From: Bacteroidia bacterium
Lineage (GTDB): Bacteria; Bacteroidota; Bacteroidia; Cytophagales; Cyclobacteriaceae
Direction: 5' to 3'
Assembly: GCA_030430325.1 (NCBI GenBank)
Contig: JAUIFR010000003.1
Span: 1 to 58,462, forward strand
Length of the DNA: 58,462 bases
The translations under genes and the position numbers were made by a program. The notes below the pieces were generated by a model. The model made no database searches, was not told the DNA's origin, and worked only from the letters and a program-made list of their open reading frames with translations. Positions 25,411 to 34,712 of this stretch are shown here, in pieces; position 1 is the first letter of the stretch; each line of letters starts with the position of its first letter.

Positions 25411-28296
25411 TCATTTTCTATTCCAAAAAATCAACCCTGCAACTAGCATCATAACTACAATGCCAATATACCATGGCGCATAAGCATATTTCCGCTGGAT
25501 TTCAATAGGTTTACTATTACCAATTTGGATAAAAGGGGACCAGTAGGCAGGGTGCTTCATGGCATCTTGTGCATTTTCAATATACCAAAGTTTAGCTTGG
25601 CGCAAGGCTTCTGATTTGGTTAGCCCTTTGGCCAATCCAGCATAAAATTTTTTCATAATTTTAGAGGTAGCTTGGTCATCTACTTGCCAAAGCGAAACGA
25701 CTAAGGAAGGTACGCCAGCATACATAAAGGCACGCGCAAGTGAGGCTACGCCGTTTCCTCGTTCAAATTTACCATACCCTGTCTGGCAGGCTGAAAGCAC
25801 TACAAGTTCGGCATTGAGTTCCATTTTGGAGATTTCGTATGCTTGCAAGAAATTATTTTCCAAACTATTCTTAACTTCACTAAAAACTAATCCTGATAAT
25901 GGCGGATGCTTTTCATTCAATATACCGTGCATGGCCAAATGGATGATGCTATAATCGCTAGCAATATTTTTGAAATGTTGTTCAGTAGCAAGGCTATCTA
26001 GCCCAAAATACCCTTGAAATTTTTTAGCAAGGGTTTCAACTTCTTTTCTTGCTGCAGGAAGATTTTTGAGAGAATCTCTAAGTATTTGGGAAGATGATAA
26101 CCGCATAGCATTATGCGTAGATTGAAGATTATAATGAGCTGCCATGGCTAATAATTGCCCATTTTTAAGGGATAATTCGGGAATTCTCCTTGTATTTTCT
26201 TTCCACAATGAAGCAGAGTAACTATAGCTTATTTGAAATTTTTCTATTAAGTAATGAAGTTTTAGACTTTTCTGATCCATTTTTTTTTCTAAAAATGTTT
26301 CGAAAGGTAAATGACTCAACTCCCCATCAGGTACAATAATCAGATGAGTTTTATTTTTTAGTTGATCATGGATTGGTAAAATAAATTTATTGTAACACCA
26401 ATGTGCATTTTCGATAAGTTCACGCCAATTAGATTCGTAGAGCGTATTAATATTTTCATAATTACTAATATGTTTTCGATATTGATGGATCTTTTCAATA
26501 TAAAGGCTGTCTTTCCAGGGTATTTTTTTTATCTGGCTTTGTTCTTGATCAATATAAAATATGTATAAAGTCGAATCACTCATAACGTATTCAATGATTG
26601 CTTCGTTTTTTTGTAATGTTTGTTGGATATTATTTAGTGAAATATCATTATGGTATCTTAATTGAGCATAATGAGGGTAATTTTTTATAATGTATTTTTT
26701 TAGCAAATGCCTATTTAGATTAAGTTTATTAAGTATACTTGTTAAACTATCCTTGTTTGAGTTTGACATCAATAGTTGTGCATTTATATCCGTATATGAA
26801 CTTTGTAAATTCCTTTCCTCCCTTATGAGGGAGTCGGGTATATTTCCATACTGGTGAATATTTTCTGCCTTAGTTGCTTCTAAAAGCAAGACGGATTTGT
26901 GCAATTCTGCTATCGAGAATGCTTTTTTTGCATCTTGTTTTAAGTCTAATATTTTCAAGATCTTAAACATCCATTGGTAGCTTTTATTTATTAGTCGCAG
27001 CTTATCAGGATCGCCAATGTAACTTTCCTTACTACGGTTAAGGAAATGGATGGCTAATTCTGATAAAATAATTTGTCTTTTTTTATTGACTAAGCTTGAG
27101 TCAATAGAGAGTAATTCATACATGCATGCTAACGTATTACCAAGCTCTATTATATGATGATGGCTTAAGAATTTATTTTCTTTTATTTGATTGCTCCATT
27201 CAAAATCAATTTTTGAAGTATAGTTAGTCTGACACATAGCTTGAATTGTAAGATGAGAATAATCCCACGCTTGTTGATAGTTTTTTTTGGTCAAATATAA
27301 ACGAGCTAAGTTATTCAAAACTTTGGCATAGTTTACATGGGACTTGCCCAAGACTTTTCGTAAGATTAATTCGGTCTCTTTGTATAAAACTTCAGCTTGT
27401 TGAAAATTACCAACAACAAAGTAAAATTTAGCTAAATTATTCAGTGATATTGCATAAGAAAAGTGATTTTTGCCAAATATATTTTCTTTAATGGCTAAAG
27501 ATTGTTTGTATAGAGGTTCGGCCTGATTAATTTCACCCATTTCATGATGTAAAAAGGCCAAATTATTTAAGGTAATGCTATATGAATAATGGTTTTTTCC
27601 AATAGTATTTGCTTCAATCTTCAATGCCTGGTAATAGAGTTTTTTTGCTTTCTTGTACTGACCTATATATTGGTATAAAATGGCTAAATTGTGAAGGGAA
27701 GCAGCATAATATCTGTGCATTTTACCTACAGATTGCTCATTTACAGTTATTGCTTCAAGTAGTAGATTTTCAGCTTGCTCAAAGTTCCCCATTTCTTTGT
27801 ACAGTAAGGCTAAGTTGTTTAGACTTTTTGAATAGGATGAGTGTTTTGCTCCATTTAACTCAGCTCGAATAGCTAAAACTTCTAGAAACAAATTTTCAGC
27901 TTTTTCATATTGCCCCATTCCTTTATAGATTTCACCTAGTACACCTAACGAATTTGCATAAGAACGATTTATTTTTCCTCTAGTTTTTTCGTAAATTAAC
28001 TTTGCTTCCAAACAAAGCGATTCAGCTTTTTCGTAATGTCCTATTTCTAAATTTAGTAGTGCTAAATTATAGGTGTAGTCAGCATATAAAGAATCATTTT
28101 TCTCCAATATTGATTGAGCTTTCTGTCTTCCTAATTCTACATAAGGTATGCAACTTTTATAGTTACCATTATTGTAATGTCGATATATTATACTATCAAT
28201 TTGTGGGTAACTTAATTTGTTTAATGGAATCGCAAGATTGGTAGAAGATATAGGTGTAGTTGAAAGAATTAAAATTAAAATAAATAACTTTTTCAT
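25411..28296 (-). CDS. TPR-CHAT protein, 7 TPR units, slightly shortened tail
   Basis: The product is 961 residues. A signal peptide (MKKLFILILILSTTPISS) is followed by seven TPR units to about residue 350. The linker departs from the others (NKDSLTSILNKLNLNRHLL). The CHAT domain has LIIVPDGELSHLPFETF, HLAMHGILNEKHPPLSG (His near 790) and LSACQTGYG (Cys near 837), then AYWSPFIQIG. The C-terminal helix ends at NRK because the Arg codon of the usual RIF ending is replaced by TGA; the ATATTT of Ile-Phe is still present after the stop. The catalytic region is therefore complete and only the last three residues of the cytosolic tail are missing. Confidence 0.92.
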   Translation of the reverse strand: MKKLFILILILSTTPISSTNLAIPLNKLSYPQIDSIIYRHYNNGNYKSCIPYVELGRQKAQSILEKNDSLYADYTYNLALLNLEIGHYEKAESLCLEAKLIYEKTRGKINRSYANSLGVLGEIYKGMGQYEKAENLFLEVLAIRAELNGAKHSSYSKSLNNLALLYKEMGNFEQAENLLLEAITVNEQSVGKMHRYYAASLHNLAILYQYIGQYKKAKKLYYQALKIEANTIGKNHYSYSITLNNLAFLHHEMGEINQAEPLYKQSLAIKENIFGKNHFSYAISLNNLAKFYFVVGNFQQAEVLYKETELILRKVLGKSHVNYAKVLNNLARLYLTKKNYQQAWDYSHLTIQAMCQTNYTSKIDFEWSNQIKENKFLSHHHIIELGNTLACMYELLSIDSSLVNKKRQIILSELAIHFLNRSKESYIGDPDKLRLINKSYQWMFKILKILDLKQDAKKAFSIAELHKSVLLLEATKAENIHQYGNIPDSLIREERNLQSSYTDINAQLLMSNSNKDSLTSILNKLNLNRHLLKKYIIKNYPHYAQLRYHNDISLNNIQQTLQKNEAIIEYVMSDSTLYIFYIDQEQSQIKKIPWKDSLYIEKIHQYRKHISNYENINTLYESNWRELIENAHWCYNKFILPIHDQLKNKTHLIIVPDGELSHLPFETFLEKKMDQKSLKLHYLIEKFQISYSYSASLWKENTRRIPELSLKNGQLLAMAAHYNLQSTHNAMRLSSSQILRDSLKNLPAARKEVETLAKKFQGYFGLDSLATEQHFKNIASDYSIIHLAMHGILNEKHPPLSGLVFSEVKNSLENNFLQAYEISKMELNAELVVLSACQTGYGKFERGNGVASLARAFMYAGVPSLVVSLWQVDDQATSKIMKKFYAGLAKGLTKSEALRQAKLWYIENAQDAMKHPAYWSPFIQIGNSKPIEIQRKYAYAPWYIGIVVMMLVAGLIFWNRK

Positions 28297-28341
28297 ACTT
28301 ATTATAATTATTGATACCCTTTAAGGGTAAATGAATGTATG

Positions 28342-28349
28342 TAAATATA
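28342..28349 (-). promoter_or_regulatory. -7 box in TPR-CHAT leader
   Basis: TATATTTA on the minus strand lies 46 nt before the ATG at 28296. Confidence 0.45.
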
Positions 28350-28373
28350 AATTAAAATAGTAATTTTTTTTAA

Positions 28374-28397
28374 TTGAAATTAGCAAAATATATTCAA
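28374..28397. repeat. Interspersed palindromic motif
   Basis: TTGAAATTAGCAAAATATAT followed by TCAA overlaps the stop codon of the next CHAT gene. Confidence 0.5.
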
Positions 28398-31318
28398 AAT
28401 ATCCGTCTTCTATTCCAAAAAATCAACCCTGCAACAAGGCACATCATAACTAGGCCAATATACCAAGGCGCATAAGTATATTTCCGTTGAATTTTGATCG
28501 GTTCGCTATTCCCAATTTGAATAAATGGAGACCAGTATGCCGGGTGGGCTTGTAAGCCACTAACATTATTTAAATAATTCAATTTAGCTAGACGGAGGGC
28601 CTCTGATTTACTGAGTCCATTGGCTAAGTATTCATAAAATTCTTTCATAATATTGGAAGTAGCTATGTCATCTACCTGCCAGAGTGATACCACTAGTGAA
28701 GGTACCCCAGCATACATAAATGCACGACCCAATGATGCTACACCATTACCTTTTTCATATTTACCAAATCCAGTTTGGCATGCAGAAAGTACTACCAAGT
28801 TTGCAACAAAGTCATGCCTTGATATTTCATAACTGTACAATAGATTATTTTGAGTGCTATCTCCATTTTCAGTAAAGGCAAGGCTTGTAAGCATAGGGTT
28901 TTGTTCATTAAATACGCTATGCATGGCTAGGTGGATAATGCCATATTGTGATGCATTTTTTTTAAATGTAGCCTCGGTGGCCATTGAATCCACAACAAAT
29001 AATCCTTCAAAATTATTTGCTAGTGCCATAATTTCCTTTTTTGCAGAAGGCAGAGGTGCAAGGCTTTTACGAAGTTGCTTATTAATGGAGTTTCTCTTAT
29101 TTATAGCGCTAGAATCTGAAAGGCGGTAAAATGGAGCACAACCAAGTATAAGGTCATTGGATTTATGCCTATCTTGCATATTTTGAAGCCACAAAGTTGC
29201 TGAATAATTATAGCTAAAGCTGTAGCGATTTAATAAATAGGGCAATTTATTATATTGACTTGTTTCAACGTTTGAAATATCTTTGGACAATAAGGCTTCG
29301 AATGGAATTTGTACTAACTCATTATCTGGAATAATTATCACATGGCTTTTGTCTTTTAAATTTTTTTCGATTGGTTTAAAAAGATTTTCATAGCACCAAT
29401 AAGCATTTTTAAATAAGGAATTATTTAATTGGAGGCGTTTATTTGGGGCGTAACCAATTTCACTTAATGCATACCGAAGTCCTTCTAACTTTTCTTTGAG
29501 AATGAAATAATCTAATTGAATTTTTTTGAGAAAATATTGATGCTTGTCAATATAAAAGATGTACACTGATGAGTTACCTATTACATATTCGATTAAGCAG
29601 CTTTTATCCTCCAGTTGAGATTGAATATTTTGAATGGTGGCTGGCTTATAATTAAACCTAGAATTGTAATACATGGGATATTGCTTATGAATATGAGTTA
29701 TAAAAGCATTTAGTTCTAGGTTTACATTTATTAGTGTTGATTGTAGGCTGTCCGAATTTAATGAATTCATACGCTCACCTATCATGGTCTCTAGGCTTTC
29801 TTTTTTTTTCAAGAGCATTTTTTCTTGGTAATAAATCGAATCGGGGATGTTACCAAGATGGTGTGATGTGCTTGATTTTGTTGCTTCCATCAAAAGTACC
29901 GATTTGTGTAATTCAGCTACTTGAAATGCATCTAACAATTCATTTTCCATATCCATTAGTTCAAACTGCCTTATCATCCAGTCATAGCTTTTTGACATAA
30001 CTCGTAGTTTGTCTTGCTCAGATATAAAACTTTTCATTATGTTTTGATAAATAGATATGGCAGTTTGAGTTATAATTTTTTGTTTAATCTTGTTTTCTGA
30101 AATTAAATTTGTTCCTAGCAAGTCATATAAATTGTCAAGAAGTTTTATTAACTCAATTTTTAGGGTTATGGATGGTATTTTAATTAAACTAATAGTGTAG
30201 TGCCAATTTTGGTTAATATTTAAATCTAACTGCTGATGTGATAATTGAAATAAAGCTTTCTTTGCATATTTTTTTGCTAGTTTATAGTTACCTTTTTTAA
30301 TATAAAGCTTGATCAAACTATTTGTGGCATGTACACATAATGCATGGTGTGGCCCAAATAGTTGCTCTCTTATTTCTAATGACTTTTGATAAAGCGGAAT
30401 AGCGGCTTCTAGATTATTGATTTGTGTATAAAGCTTTGCAATATTATTGATTGTTTTTGCGTACTCAATACTATATTCCCCAAAGTGATTATACATAATT
30501 TCATTTGATGATAATAAAAGCCTCTCAGCTTCATCATAACGTTTCAAGCTCATATATAATACAGCTAAATTAATCTTGACTGATGCATATAGCGAATAAT
30601 TGGGCTTAGGTAATGCCTCTAATATTTCTTTGGCTTGAATAAAGTATTGTTCCGATACTTCAAAACGCTCTAATGCTCTATTTAATTCGGCCAAATTGTT
30701 CAGTGATTCAGCATGTTCACTATGAATTTTACCATAAATCATTTTTCTCAAGCGCAAAGCCTCAAGATTAAGCTTTTCTGCTTCTTGATAATGTCCCAAT
30801 ACTTTTTTCAATACAGCCAAATTATTTATGGCATTCGCATATTTCGGGTGATCCTTGCCATATAAGTGCTCACGAACATAAATAGCTTCTCTGTAATAAT
30901 AAGTAGCTTTTTCGTATTCACCCATTGCTTTATAGAGGCGGCCCAAATTATTCATGCATATGCTATAATCAGGATGTATACGTCCAAATTTTTGTTTTCG
31001 AATATCTAATGCTTCTAAATAGAGCTTCTCTGCCATTATAAACTGTCCTGTAATCTTATACATATAGCCTAAGTCACTTGTGTACATAGCATAGACCGAA
31101 TCCCTTCCCAATTCAAATCGTGCTTTGGTTCTTGCTAGCGTTAAATATTTAATGCATGTTTTATAGTCTAGTTGGCTATATGCCTGATCAATCTTTTGGT
31201 TGATTTGTTCTAATGTAAGTGAATTTTTGTCAGAAGAAAATAAGATGGTGTGAATGATACTGAATAATAATATACAAAAATACTTGCTAAACGAGAATTG
31301 AACTATGCGATGTACCAT
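28394..31318 (-). CDS. TPR-CHAT protein, 7 TPR units, most divergent member
   Basis: The product is 974 residues. The export signal is longer than usual (hydrophobic from FSKYFCILLFSIIHTILFSS). The first segment reads LTLEQINQKIDQAYSQLDYK instead of the usual LSYEELDS. Seven TPR units run to about residue 350. The CHAT domain has VIIIPDNELVQIPFEALLSK, HLAMHSVFNEQNPMLTS (His near 800, followed by Ser rather than Gly) and LSACQTGFG (Cys near 847). The anchor ends NRRRIF. The IIPDGEL and HLPFE signatures of its neighbours are altered, so substrate or activation may differ. The last 90 residues (LRLAKLNYLNNVSG, AHPAYWSP) resemble the gene at 39689. It lacks the -7 box position shared by most paralogs. 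Confidence 0.9.
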   Translation of the reverse strand: MVHRIVQFSFSKYFCILLFSIIHTILFSSDKNSLTLEQINQKIDQAYSQLDYKTCIKYLTLARTKARFELGRDSVYAMYTSDLGYMYKITGQFIMAEKLYLEALDIRKQKFGRIHPDYSICMNNLGRLYKAMGEYEKATYYYREAIYVREHLYGKDHPKYANAINNLAVLKKVLGHYQEAEKLNLEALRLRKMIYGKIHSEHAESLNNLAELNRALERFEVSEQYFIQAKEILEALPKPNYSLYASVKINLAVLYMSLKRYDEAERLLLSSNEIMYNHFGEYSIEYAKTINNIAKLYTQINNLEAAIPLYQKSLEIREQLFGPHHALCVHATNSLIKLYIKKGNYKLAKKYAKKALFQLSHQQLDLNINQNWHYTISLIKIPSITLKIELIKLLDNLYDLLGTNLISENKIKQKIITQTAISIYQNIMKSFISEQDKLRVMSKSYDWMIRQFELMDMENELLDAFQVAELHKSVLLMEATKSSTSHHLGNIPDSIYYQEKMLLKKKESLETMIGERMNSLNSDSLQSTLINVNLELNAFITHIHKQYPMYYNSRFNYKPATIQNIQSQLEDKSCLIEYVIGNSSVYIFYIDKHQYFLKKIQLDYFILKEKLEGLRYALSEIGYAPNKRLQLNNSLFKNAYWCYENLFKPIEKNLKDKSHVIIIPDNELVQIPFEALLSKDISNVETSQYNKLPYLLNRYSFSYNYSATLWLQNMQDRHKSNDLILGCAPFYRLSDSSAINKRNSINKQLRKSLAPLPSAKKEIMALANNFEGLFVVDSMATEATFKKNASQYGIIHLAMHSVFNEQNPMLTSLAFTENGDSTQNNLLYSYEISRHDFVANLVVLSACQTGFGKYEKGNGVASLGRAFMYAGVPSLVVSLWQVDDIATSNIMKEFYEYLANGLSKSEALRLAKLNYLNNVSGLQAHPAYWSPFIQIGNSEPIKIQRKYTYAPWYIGLVMMCLVAGLIFWNRRRIF

Positions 31319-31393
31319 TGTTCAAAATTAACTTTTTTGAGAATATTAAGAAAAAAATATGTTTGTGAAATAAACAAATTTAGCAAAATTAAT

Positions 31394-34300
31394 TCAAAAT
31401 ATTATTTTTCTCTTCCAAAAAACAAGCCCTGCCACTGCTAAAAGACAAAAAAGACCAATTAACCATGGTGTATAAGCATATTTCCGCTGAATTTGAATGG
31501 GCTTACTATTGCCAATTTGGATAAAAGGGGACCAATAGGCAGGGTGCTTCATGGCATCTTGAGCATTTTCTATATACCATAATTTTGCTTGGCGTAAGGC
31601 TTCTGATTTAGTTAGACCTTTGGCTAATCCATTATAAAATTCCTTCATAATCTTGGAGGTGGCTTGATCATCGACTTGCCAAAGCGAAACTACGAGTGAG
31701 GGCACACCTGCATACATAAAGGCTCGAGCTAAGGATGCTACACCATTGCCCCGCTCAAACTTACCGTACCCCGTCTGGCAGGCAGAAAGTACGACTAGGT
31801 CGGCATTAAGTTCCATTTTAGATATTTCGTAGGCTTGTAAGATATTATTTTCAATACTATCTTCATTTTCACTAAACACCAGACTGGATAAAGTTGGAAA
31901 TTTATTATTCAATAAGCCATGCATGGCCATGTGAATGATGCTATAATGGCTTGCTCTTTGCTTGAATTCATGTTCTGTTGCTAAGGAATCAAACCCAAAA
32001 TAGCCTTGAAAGTTTTGTGCTAAAGCCTCTACCTCAAATTTTGCAGCAGGGAGCGTGCTTAATCCGTTTCTTAGTCGATTATGTGCGGGTAATCTTAGTT
32101 GTAAAATACTAGAATCCAGTTGTGCGTCATAATGTGCTGCCATTGCTAAGATTTGGCCATTATTGGTACGATCAGGTGATATAGTATTTACTACCCATAA
32201 TGAGGCAGAGTATTGATAGTTAATGCTATACTGCTTTATTAAATAGGGTAGGTTAGCATAATTAATTGGTGAAATAGTGTTTTTTTCGGTCAAAAAAGCT
32301 TCAAAGGGCAAATGTCCTAACTCTCCATCTGGTACAATGGTGAGGTTTTTAATGTTCATATTTTGATCCAAAACTGGTTCTAGTAGGTGCTTGTAAAACC
32401 AAAAGCCATTATCTATAAATAAATTAGAAAAGTGATTCTGCTCATTTATTGAAATTACATGGTCACTCAAAGCATGACGAAATCCTTTTATTCTATTTTT
32501 AAGTGTATCACTAGGGATTTGGAGTTTGAGGGCCTTCGTTTTTTGTTGATCAATATAAAAGATATATAGGAGTGAATCACTCATAACGTATTCGATCAGT
32601 GCTTCATCAATAGAGATGTTTTGTTGGACTTCTTGAGTGGTAGTTTGCTTTGTTTGATAGTGAAATTGTACATAGTTAGGAAAATTGGTTTCAATTTGAT
32701 TTTTAAATGCAGCCATTTTAAGGTTTAATTCATTAAGCTGAACCCTAAGGCTGTCTTTTTCTCTTTCTGGTAGCTTCTTTAATAACTGTGATTGAAGCTC
32801 ATCATAATTTTTTTTCGAAAGCCGTACTTGATTTACTAGGGAGTCTGGAAAATGTCCAAGTTGATAGGCATTTTCAGCCATTGTTGCCTCCATAAGTAGT
32901 ACGGATTTATGGAACTCCACATGACCAAATGCTTGCTCAAAACCTTTATCAAAATCTAATAAGTCTATACTTCTAACCATCCAATTATGACTTTCGGAAA
33001 GTAGTCGAAGTTTATCTTGGTCATTGAAATAATTATCTCTGCAGCGCTTAATTATTTTTATGGTAAGATCGGCAAGTATAATCTTTGCTTTTTTATTTTC
33101 TGGGCTGTTTTCATTAGATAATAAATCATACATACAGGATAATGACTTTTCAATTTCAACTAGATGTATATTTGAAGGAAATTGAAGCGATAGTAACTGT
33201 CGAGCCCATGAACTGTCTATCTTGGAGCCAAGGTTAATTTGGCTCATTATTCGAATAGTTTGGTGTGCATAATTCCAAGATTGTTGCTTTTGCCCATTTA
33301 ATTTATGGAGATAAGCTAGTTTATTCAATGACCGTGCGCAATCAGGATGATTTTCTCCTAACGTTTTTGTCCTAATTTCAAGGGCTTGTAAGTAGCATCG
33401 CTTAGCATCTTTATAACGTTCCATTTGTTCATATAAAACACCCAGATTATTCAAGGAGGTTGCATAGTCAGGATGAAGTTTTCCCAATGTTTTTTCATCT
33501 AACCTTAACGTTTCAAGATAAAGTTTTTCAGATTCATCATAACGCTCTAATTTAGAATATAACACAGCCAGATTATTCAGGGGGATTCCGTAATCAGGGT
33601 GGTCTTTGCCCAATGTTTTTTCAAATATTTCTAAAGCTTCAAGGGTGAGGGATTCGGTTTCACTATAACGTTCCATTTTATGATATAAACGGGCTAAATT
33701 AATCAAACAATTAGCATAACTCGGGTGATTTTTACCTAAAACTTTTGCCCTAAGTTTTAATGATTCTAATTGAAGAGGTTCAGCCTCTATATAACGTCCC
33801 ATATATTGTAGTAATCTGGTATAATTAACCAATAATGCTGCATAATAAGGATGTCCTTTTCCCAAAGTCTTTTCGCATATACCTAAAGCTTGCAGGGTGA
33901 GGGGTTCAGATTGCTCATAATTTCCTGCCATAAAATATATTTGTGCTAAACTATTTAAAAGCATCGCATAATCTGGATGACTATCTCCTAATACCTTTTC
34001 AGCGATTTCAACAGCTTCTAAAGAGAGGGTTTCCGCTTGTTTGTTGCGGCCCATGTTGTGATACAAAAGAGCTAAATTATTTAGTGTTCTTGCATAATCA
34101 GGATGGTTCTTTCCTAATACTTTTTCAAATATTGATAAGGCTTCTAGTTGTATAGGTACGGTTTGTTTATAACGCCCCATTTCTCGATAAATATTTGCTA
34201 AACCATCTGTAAATTTGGCATAAGTAGAGTCCATTTTACCAAATTCTTTTCTTGCCTTTTCTCTTCCCACTATAGCATACTTGGCACCTTCTTTAAACTT

Positions 34301-34432
34301 ACCTTGCAGGTATAACATTTCAAGTTTTGTATATAACTCTTTATATGTAAGTCTTTCAAGGTTTTGAGCCCAACTATTTGAAAAAAAAAAATAGGGCATG
34401 GTTAAAACTAATGAAAATAAGATCTTATTCAT
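31394..34432 (-). CDS. TPR-CHAT protein, 8 TPR units
   Basis: The product is 1012 residues with a signal peptide (MNKILFSLVLTMPYFFFSNSWAQ) cleaved probably after SWA. Eight TPR units follow, including LNNLALLYHNMGRNKQAE and LNNLGVLYEQMERYKDAK. The linker has DSLRVQLNELNLKMA. The CHAT domain has LTIVPDGELGHLPFEAF, HMAMHGLLNNKFP (His near 838) and LSACQTGYG (Cys near 885), followed by AYWSPFIQIG. The final helix (PWLIGLFCLLAVAGLVFWKRKIIF) differs from the common anchor only in its first half. The mid-region is closest to the gene at 8518 (NNGQ, AAHYDAQLDSSILQLRLPAH). Confidence 0.93.
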   Translation of the reverse strand: MNKILFSLVLTMPYFFFSNSWAQNLERLTYKELYTKLEMLYLQGKFKEGAKYAIVGREKARKEFGKMDSTYAKFTDGLANIYREMGRYKQTVPIQLEALSIFEKVLGKNHPDYARTLNNLALLYHNMGRNKQAETLSLEAVEIAEKVLGDSHPDYAMLLNSLAQIYFMAGNYEQSEPLTLQALGICEKTLGKGHPYYAALLVNYTRLLQYMGRYIEAEPLQLESLKLRAKVLGKNHPSYANCLINLARLYHKMERYSETESLTLEALEIFEKTLGKDHPDYGIPLNNLAVLYSKLERYDESEKLYLETLRLDEKTLGKLHPDYATSLNNLGVLYEQMERYKDAKRCYLQALEIRTKTLGENHPDCARSLNKLAYLHKLNGQKQQSWNYAHQTIRIMSQINLGSKIDSSWARQLLSLQFPSNIHLVEIEKSLSCMYDLLSNENSPENKKAKIILADLTIKIIKRCRDNYFNDQDKLRLLSESHNWMVRSIDLLDFDKGFEQAFGHVEFHKSVLLMEATMAENAYQLGHFPDSLVNQVRLSKKNYDELQSQLLKKLPEREKDSLRVQLNELNLKMAAFKNQIETNFPNYVQFHYQTKQTTTQEVQQNISIDEALIEYVMSDSLLYIFYIDQQKTKALKLQIPSDTLKNRIKGFRHALSDHVISINEQNHFSNLFIDNGFWFYKHLLEPVLDQNMNIKNLTIVPDGELGHLPFEAFLTEKNTISPINYANLPYLIKQYSINYQYSASLWVVNTISPDRTNNGQILAMAAHYDAQLDSSILQLRLPAHNRLRNGLSTLPAAKFEVEALAQNFQGYFGFDSLATEHEFKQRASHYSIIHMAMHGLLNNKFPTLSSLVFSENEDSIENNILQAYEISKMELNADLVVLSACQTGYGKFERGNGVASLARAFMYAGVPSLVVSLWQVDDQATSKIMKEFYNGLAKGLTKSEALRQAKLWYIENAQDAMKHPAYWSPFIQIGNSKPIQIQRKYAYTPWLIGLFCLLAVAGLVFWKRKIIF

Positions 34433-34481
34433 AAATAGTATAATTATTTGAAGTAAATAATTGATAAGCAGTTGATAAAAG

Positions 34482-34489
34482 TAAATATA
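34482..34489 (-). promoter_or_regulatory. -7 box in TPR-CHAT leader
   Basis: TATATTTA on the minus strand lies 50 nt before the ATG at 34432. Confidence 0.45.
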
Positions 34490-34542
34490 AGATAAAATTA
34501 AAAAAATAACTATTGATTATTTCCCTTGGTGCAGAAGTTATA

Positions 34543-34611
34543 TTGAATAAAATCTGCAAAAATCATTGAGTTATTATTTTAAAATGATCAAATTTAGCAG
34601 AATACATTGAA
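34543..34611. repeat. Two copies of the interspersed palindromic motif
   Basis: Degenerate copies lie at 34543-34570 (core AATCTGCAAAAAT) and 34585-34611 (core AATTTAGCAGAAT). Confidence 0.45.
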
Positions 34612-34653
34612 AAAACTGAACATCTTCAACCAGATATTCCATCAACAAAATAC

Positions 34654-34682
34654 TAAAAACAAAGGGCTCATAGTCGAGCCCT
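34654..34682 (-). terminator. Rho-independent terminator of the YadA-like surface protein gene
   Basis: On the minus strand, AGGGCTC and GAGCCCT form a 7-bp stem with a 6-nt loop, followed directly by TTTGTTTTT. It lies 31 nt after the stop codon at 34713. Confidence 0.85.
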
Positions 34683-34712
34683 CTGAAATTTAGGTATGTT
34701 TAAAAAATAATT

